Source: Pseudomonadota bacterium
Lineage (GTDB): Bacteria > Pseudomonadota > Alphaproteobacteria > Sphingomonadales > Sphingomonadaceae
Length of the DNA stretch: 5,534 nucleotides
Assembly: GCA_029781465.1 (NCBI GenBank)
Contig: JAKOWQ010000195.1
Location: 1-5,534 of the forward strand
Direction: 5' to 3'
In this document: positions 4,739 to 5,534 of the stretch, in pieces
How the letters are laid out: each line of letters starts with the position of its first letter
Numbering within the stretch: the first letter of the stretch is position 1
Made by a program: the position numbers and the translations under genes
Notes under the pieces: model-generated
What the model was told of the DNA's origin: nothing
The model's input: only the letters and a program-made list of their open reading frames with translations
Databases searched by the model: none

Positions 4739-5534
4739 ATGAGCACCTCTCGCCTCCCCGCCCTGTTTCTCGGCCACGGTTCGCCGATGAATGTCATCAC
4801 CGATGGTCCTGCACGCCGTTCCTGGCAGGCGCTGGGCCAGGCCCTGCCCCGCCCGCGTGCCATCGTGGTCGTTTCGGCGCATTGGGAAACCCAGGGCGCG
4901 ATCCACCTCACCGCCGGACCAGATCCGCGCACGATCCACGATTTCCGGGGCTTTCCGCCAGAGCTTTTCGCCATGCAGTATCCCGCGCCGGGCAGCGACG
5001 AACTGGTCGACCGGATCGCGGGCTTGCTGGGCGAACACGCGATCCACCGTGACAGCCAATGGGGCTTCGATCATGGATCGTGGGGGGTGATCCAGCCGAT
5101 GTACCCCGAGGCCGACATCCCGATGGTGCAGATCAGCCTCAACGGTTCGCTGACACCCGATGAGCACCTCGCCGCCGCCGAGCGGATGGCCGTGCTGCGC
5201 GAGGAAGGGGTGCTGCTGGTCGGCAGCGGCAACGTGATCCACAACCTGATGCTGTGGCGCCAGCTGAACGGGGCGACCCCGGAATGGGCGACCGAATTCC
5301 AGGCCCGGATCGACACGGCGATGCTGGCCGGTGATCGCGCCGGACTGAGCGCCTTTGCCCCGGACGATCGCGCCGCGGCGCTGGCGATCAACAGCGCCGA
5401 ACACTATTTGCCGCTGCTCTACACTGCGGGATGGCGGCTGCCGGGAGACGAGGCGGGACTGTTCAACGCCGAGGTGGAAGGGGCGCTGTCGATGAACAGC
5501 TATCTGCTGGGCGACACGGCGCTGTTGAAAGCCC
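4739..5534 (+). CDS. LigB/YgiD-type class III extradiol ring-cleavage dioxygenase (3' end cut off)
   Basis: ATG 4739 opens a frame still open at the window edge after 265 codons. The E. coli relative YgiD is about this long, so only a few codons should be missing. The N-terminus RLPALFLGHGSPMN matches YgiD closely, which supports the start although no good ribosome binding site precedes it. Likely metal ligands and active-site residues are H13 (LGHGSP), H48 (VSAHW), H168 (SGNVIHN) and H222 (AEHYLPLLY), with H112 in WGFDHGSWGV as the probable catalytic histidine. YgiD-type enzymes cleave catechols such as L-DOPA at the 4,5 bond in vitro; the natural substrate here is unknown. It follows the VWA gene by 56 bases on the same strand, so it may belong to the operon, but this enzyme often occurs alone. 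Confidence 0.92.
   Translation, partial: MSTSRLPALFLGHGSPMNVITDGPARRSWQALGQALPRPRAIVVVSAHWETQGAIHLTAGPDPRTIHDFRGFPPELFAMQYPAPGSDELVDRIAGLLGEHAIHRDSQWGFDHGSWGVIQPMYPEADIPMVQISLNGSLTPDEHLAAAERMAVLREEGVLLVGSGNVIHNLMLWRQLNGATPEWATEFQARIDTAMLAGDRAGLSAFAPDDRAAALAINSAEHYLPLLYTAGWRLPGDEAGLFNAEVEGALSMNSYLLGDTALLKA

Noticed and set aside
4571..5404. 277-codon minus-strand frame opposite the dioxygenase gene
   Set aside because: The plus strand encodes all the LigB/YgiD active-site histidines. The minus frame shows nothing recognisable.

Overview
The window looks like chromosomal DNA from a GC-rich alphaproteobacterium. The protein styles and gene neighbourhood suggest Sphingomonadales, perhaps the Erythrobacter/Novosphingobium side. 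This is inferred from protein character only, because there is no rRNA or other marker. No tRNA, rRNA, CRISPR array, insertion sequence or prophage feature was found.

Left part (1-1185), minus strand. Three genes are read leftwards. The first in reading order is an ABM-fold monooxygenase of the YgiN type, whose frame runs on unusually far into the next gene. It is followed by a small exported protein of unknown function with two cysteines. After a 127-base spacer comes the start of an exported protein that runs off the left edge. The spacer holds an AT-rich palindrome containing TATAAT, which stands out against the GC-rich background.

Middle and right part (1327-5534), plus strand. Five tightly packed genes follow: a MoxR-family AAA+ ATPase, a GFA/CENP-V-type zinc protein, a DUF817 multi-pass membrane protein, a CoxE-like VWA protein, and a LigB/YgiD-type extradiol dioxygenase whose last few codons are cut off by the window edge. 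Gaps are 56 bases or less, and the first two genes overlap by one base, so an operon is likely. MoxR ATPases and VWA proteins usually act together as a chaperone pair that matures, activates or inserts metal into client enzymes (NorQ/NorD, CbbQ/CbbO, CoxD/CoxE, RavA/ViaA). Here the two partners are separated by the zinc protein and the membrane protein, which makes those two candidate clients or accessory parts. That is inference.

The most notable non-coding observation is that the MoxR gene and the VWA gene, 2.1 kb apart, each carry a TTAA-N8-TTAA element ending in ACGATTAA exactly 17 bases before the start codon. The intervening GFA and DUF817 genes have no such element. The two chaperone partners may therefore share a control signal that the genes between them lack. 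The divergent interval 1186-1326 presumably holds promoters for both directions.
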